From contig JAEEQB010000014.1 of the NCBI GenBank assembly GCA_016285075.1, forward strand, positions 22,375 to 86,374: a stretch of DNA of 64,000 nucleotides, written 5' to 3'. Position 1 is the stretch's first letter; each line of letters opens with the position of its first letter. A model generated the notes under the pieces. That model was not told the origin of the DNA. It worked only from the letters and a program-made list of their open reading frames with translations, and ran no database searches. Source of the stretch: Prevotella sp. GTDB taxonomy: Bacteria > Bacteroidota > Bacteroidia > Bacteroidales > Bacteroidaceae. This document shows positions 63,891-64,000 of this stretch, in pieces. The translations under genes and the position numbers were made by a program.

Positions 63891-64000
63891 CTACAACACG
63901 ATTGGTCCGTGACCCATGCACGAGGTGGTGCCGAGGGCAGTCAGGATGGCCGATGCAATCGATGCAATCAGCTGCACGATGAACTTAATGGTCTCTTTCT
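63891..64000 (-). CDS. Smalltalk micropeptide, start just outside window
   Basis: On the minus strand an open frame enters from the right edge and ends at the TAG at 63893-63891. The visible residues read KETIKFIVQLIASIASAILT then ALGTTSCMGHGPIVL. This is the pattern of the Bacteroidota 'smalltalk' proteins of about 30-40 residues (MKKxTxK, one hydrophobic helix, TSC near the end). Only about two codons are missing. These peptides are usually next to HU-like DNA-binding and N-acetylmuramoyl-L-alanine amidase genes; no amidase follows here. Function is unknown. Confidence 0.82.
   Translation of the reverse strand, partial: KETIKFIVQLIASIASAILTALGTTSCMGHGPIVL

Overview
The window looks like a chromosomal segment of a Prevotella-type member of the Bacteroidales. 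Evidence: SusC/SusD pairs with a hybrid two-component regulator, Bat genes, a C10 cysteine protease, a 'smalltalk' micropeptide, Bacteroidota promoters (TTTG, about 20 bp, TAnnTTTG) before many genes, and almost no Shine-Dalgarno sites. No rRNA, tRNA or CRISPR array was found.

Layout. 1-3.8 kb: end of a Bat operon (BatD and BatE in one frame), a PAP2 phosphatase and queA. 3.9-9 kb: a 1390-residue C10 protease with a very long coiled coil, and a YpfJ-like zinc peptidase. 9-9.9 kb: a gene-free stretch with a candidate small RNA and three kinds of 22-bp-period repeats. 9.9-16.9 kb: an AraC regulator divergent from a five-gene tripartite ABC-2 efflux operon. 17-22.5 kb: a Lys/Ala-rich exported protein, a MORN-repeat protein, a YhcH-like protein, a glycogen branching enzyme with a histone-like tail, and a membrane protein. 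22.5-24.4 kb (minus): ruvC and a twin-ABC ATPase. 24.6-26.8 kb: membrane pyrophosphatase. 27.2-36.2 kb: an apparent operon of a periplasmic-binding-domain histidine kinase, NhaD antiporter, AAA-CYTH protein, RmuC, a Gfo/Idh/MocA oxidoreductase, DUF4421, a DUF1460 amidase and a DUF1232 protein.

36.2-38.5 kb is a graveyard of repeats: two copies of a 162-bp hairpin element, two copies of a dispersed 22-bp-period repeat, an inverted pair of TATGTAG arrays, and a broken IS1380-like transposase. 38.5-61.8 kb is a polysaccharide utilization locus (PUL). On the minus strand it has SusC, SusD, SusC, SusD and a lipoprotein with three copies of a Trp-rich module. On the plus strand it has the regulator, a GH3, two Cache/HAMP sensor proteins that have a DHp-like helix but no ATPase domain, and a GH9. 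GH9 plus GH3 suggests a beta-1,4-glucan-type substrate: GH9 cuts the chain, SusCD imports the pieces, GH3 trims them, and the hybrid regulator senses an oligosaccharide. 62.3-63.6 kb is a purine permease. The right edge holds most of a smalltalk gene on the minus strand.

The strongest candidates for something undescribed are the dispersed 22-bp-period intergenic repeats, the 162-bp hairpin element, and the pair of ATPase-less sensors inside the PUL. Everything here was read by eye; no database search was run.
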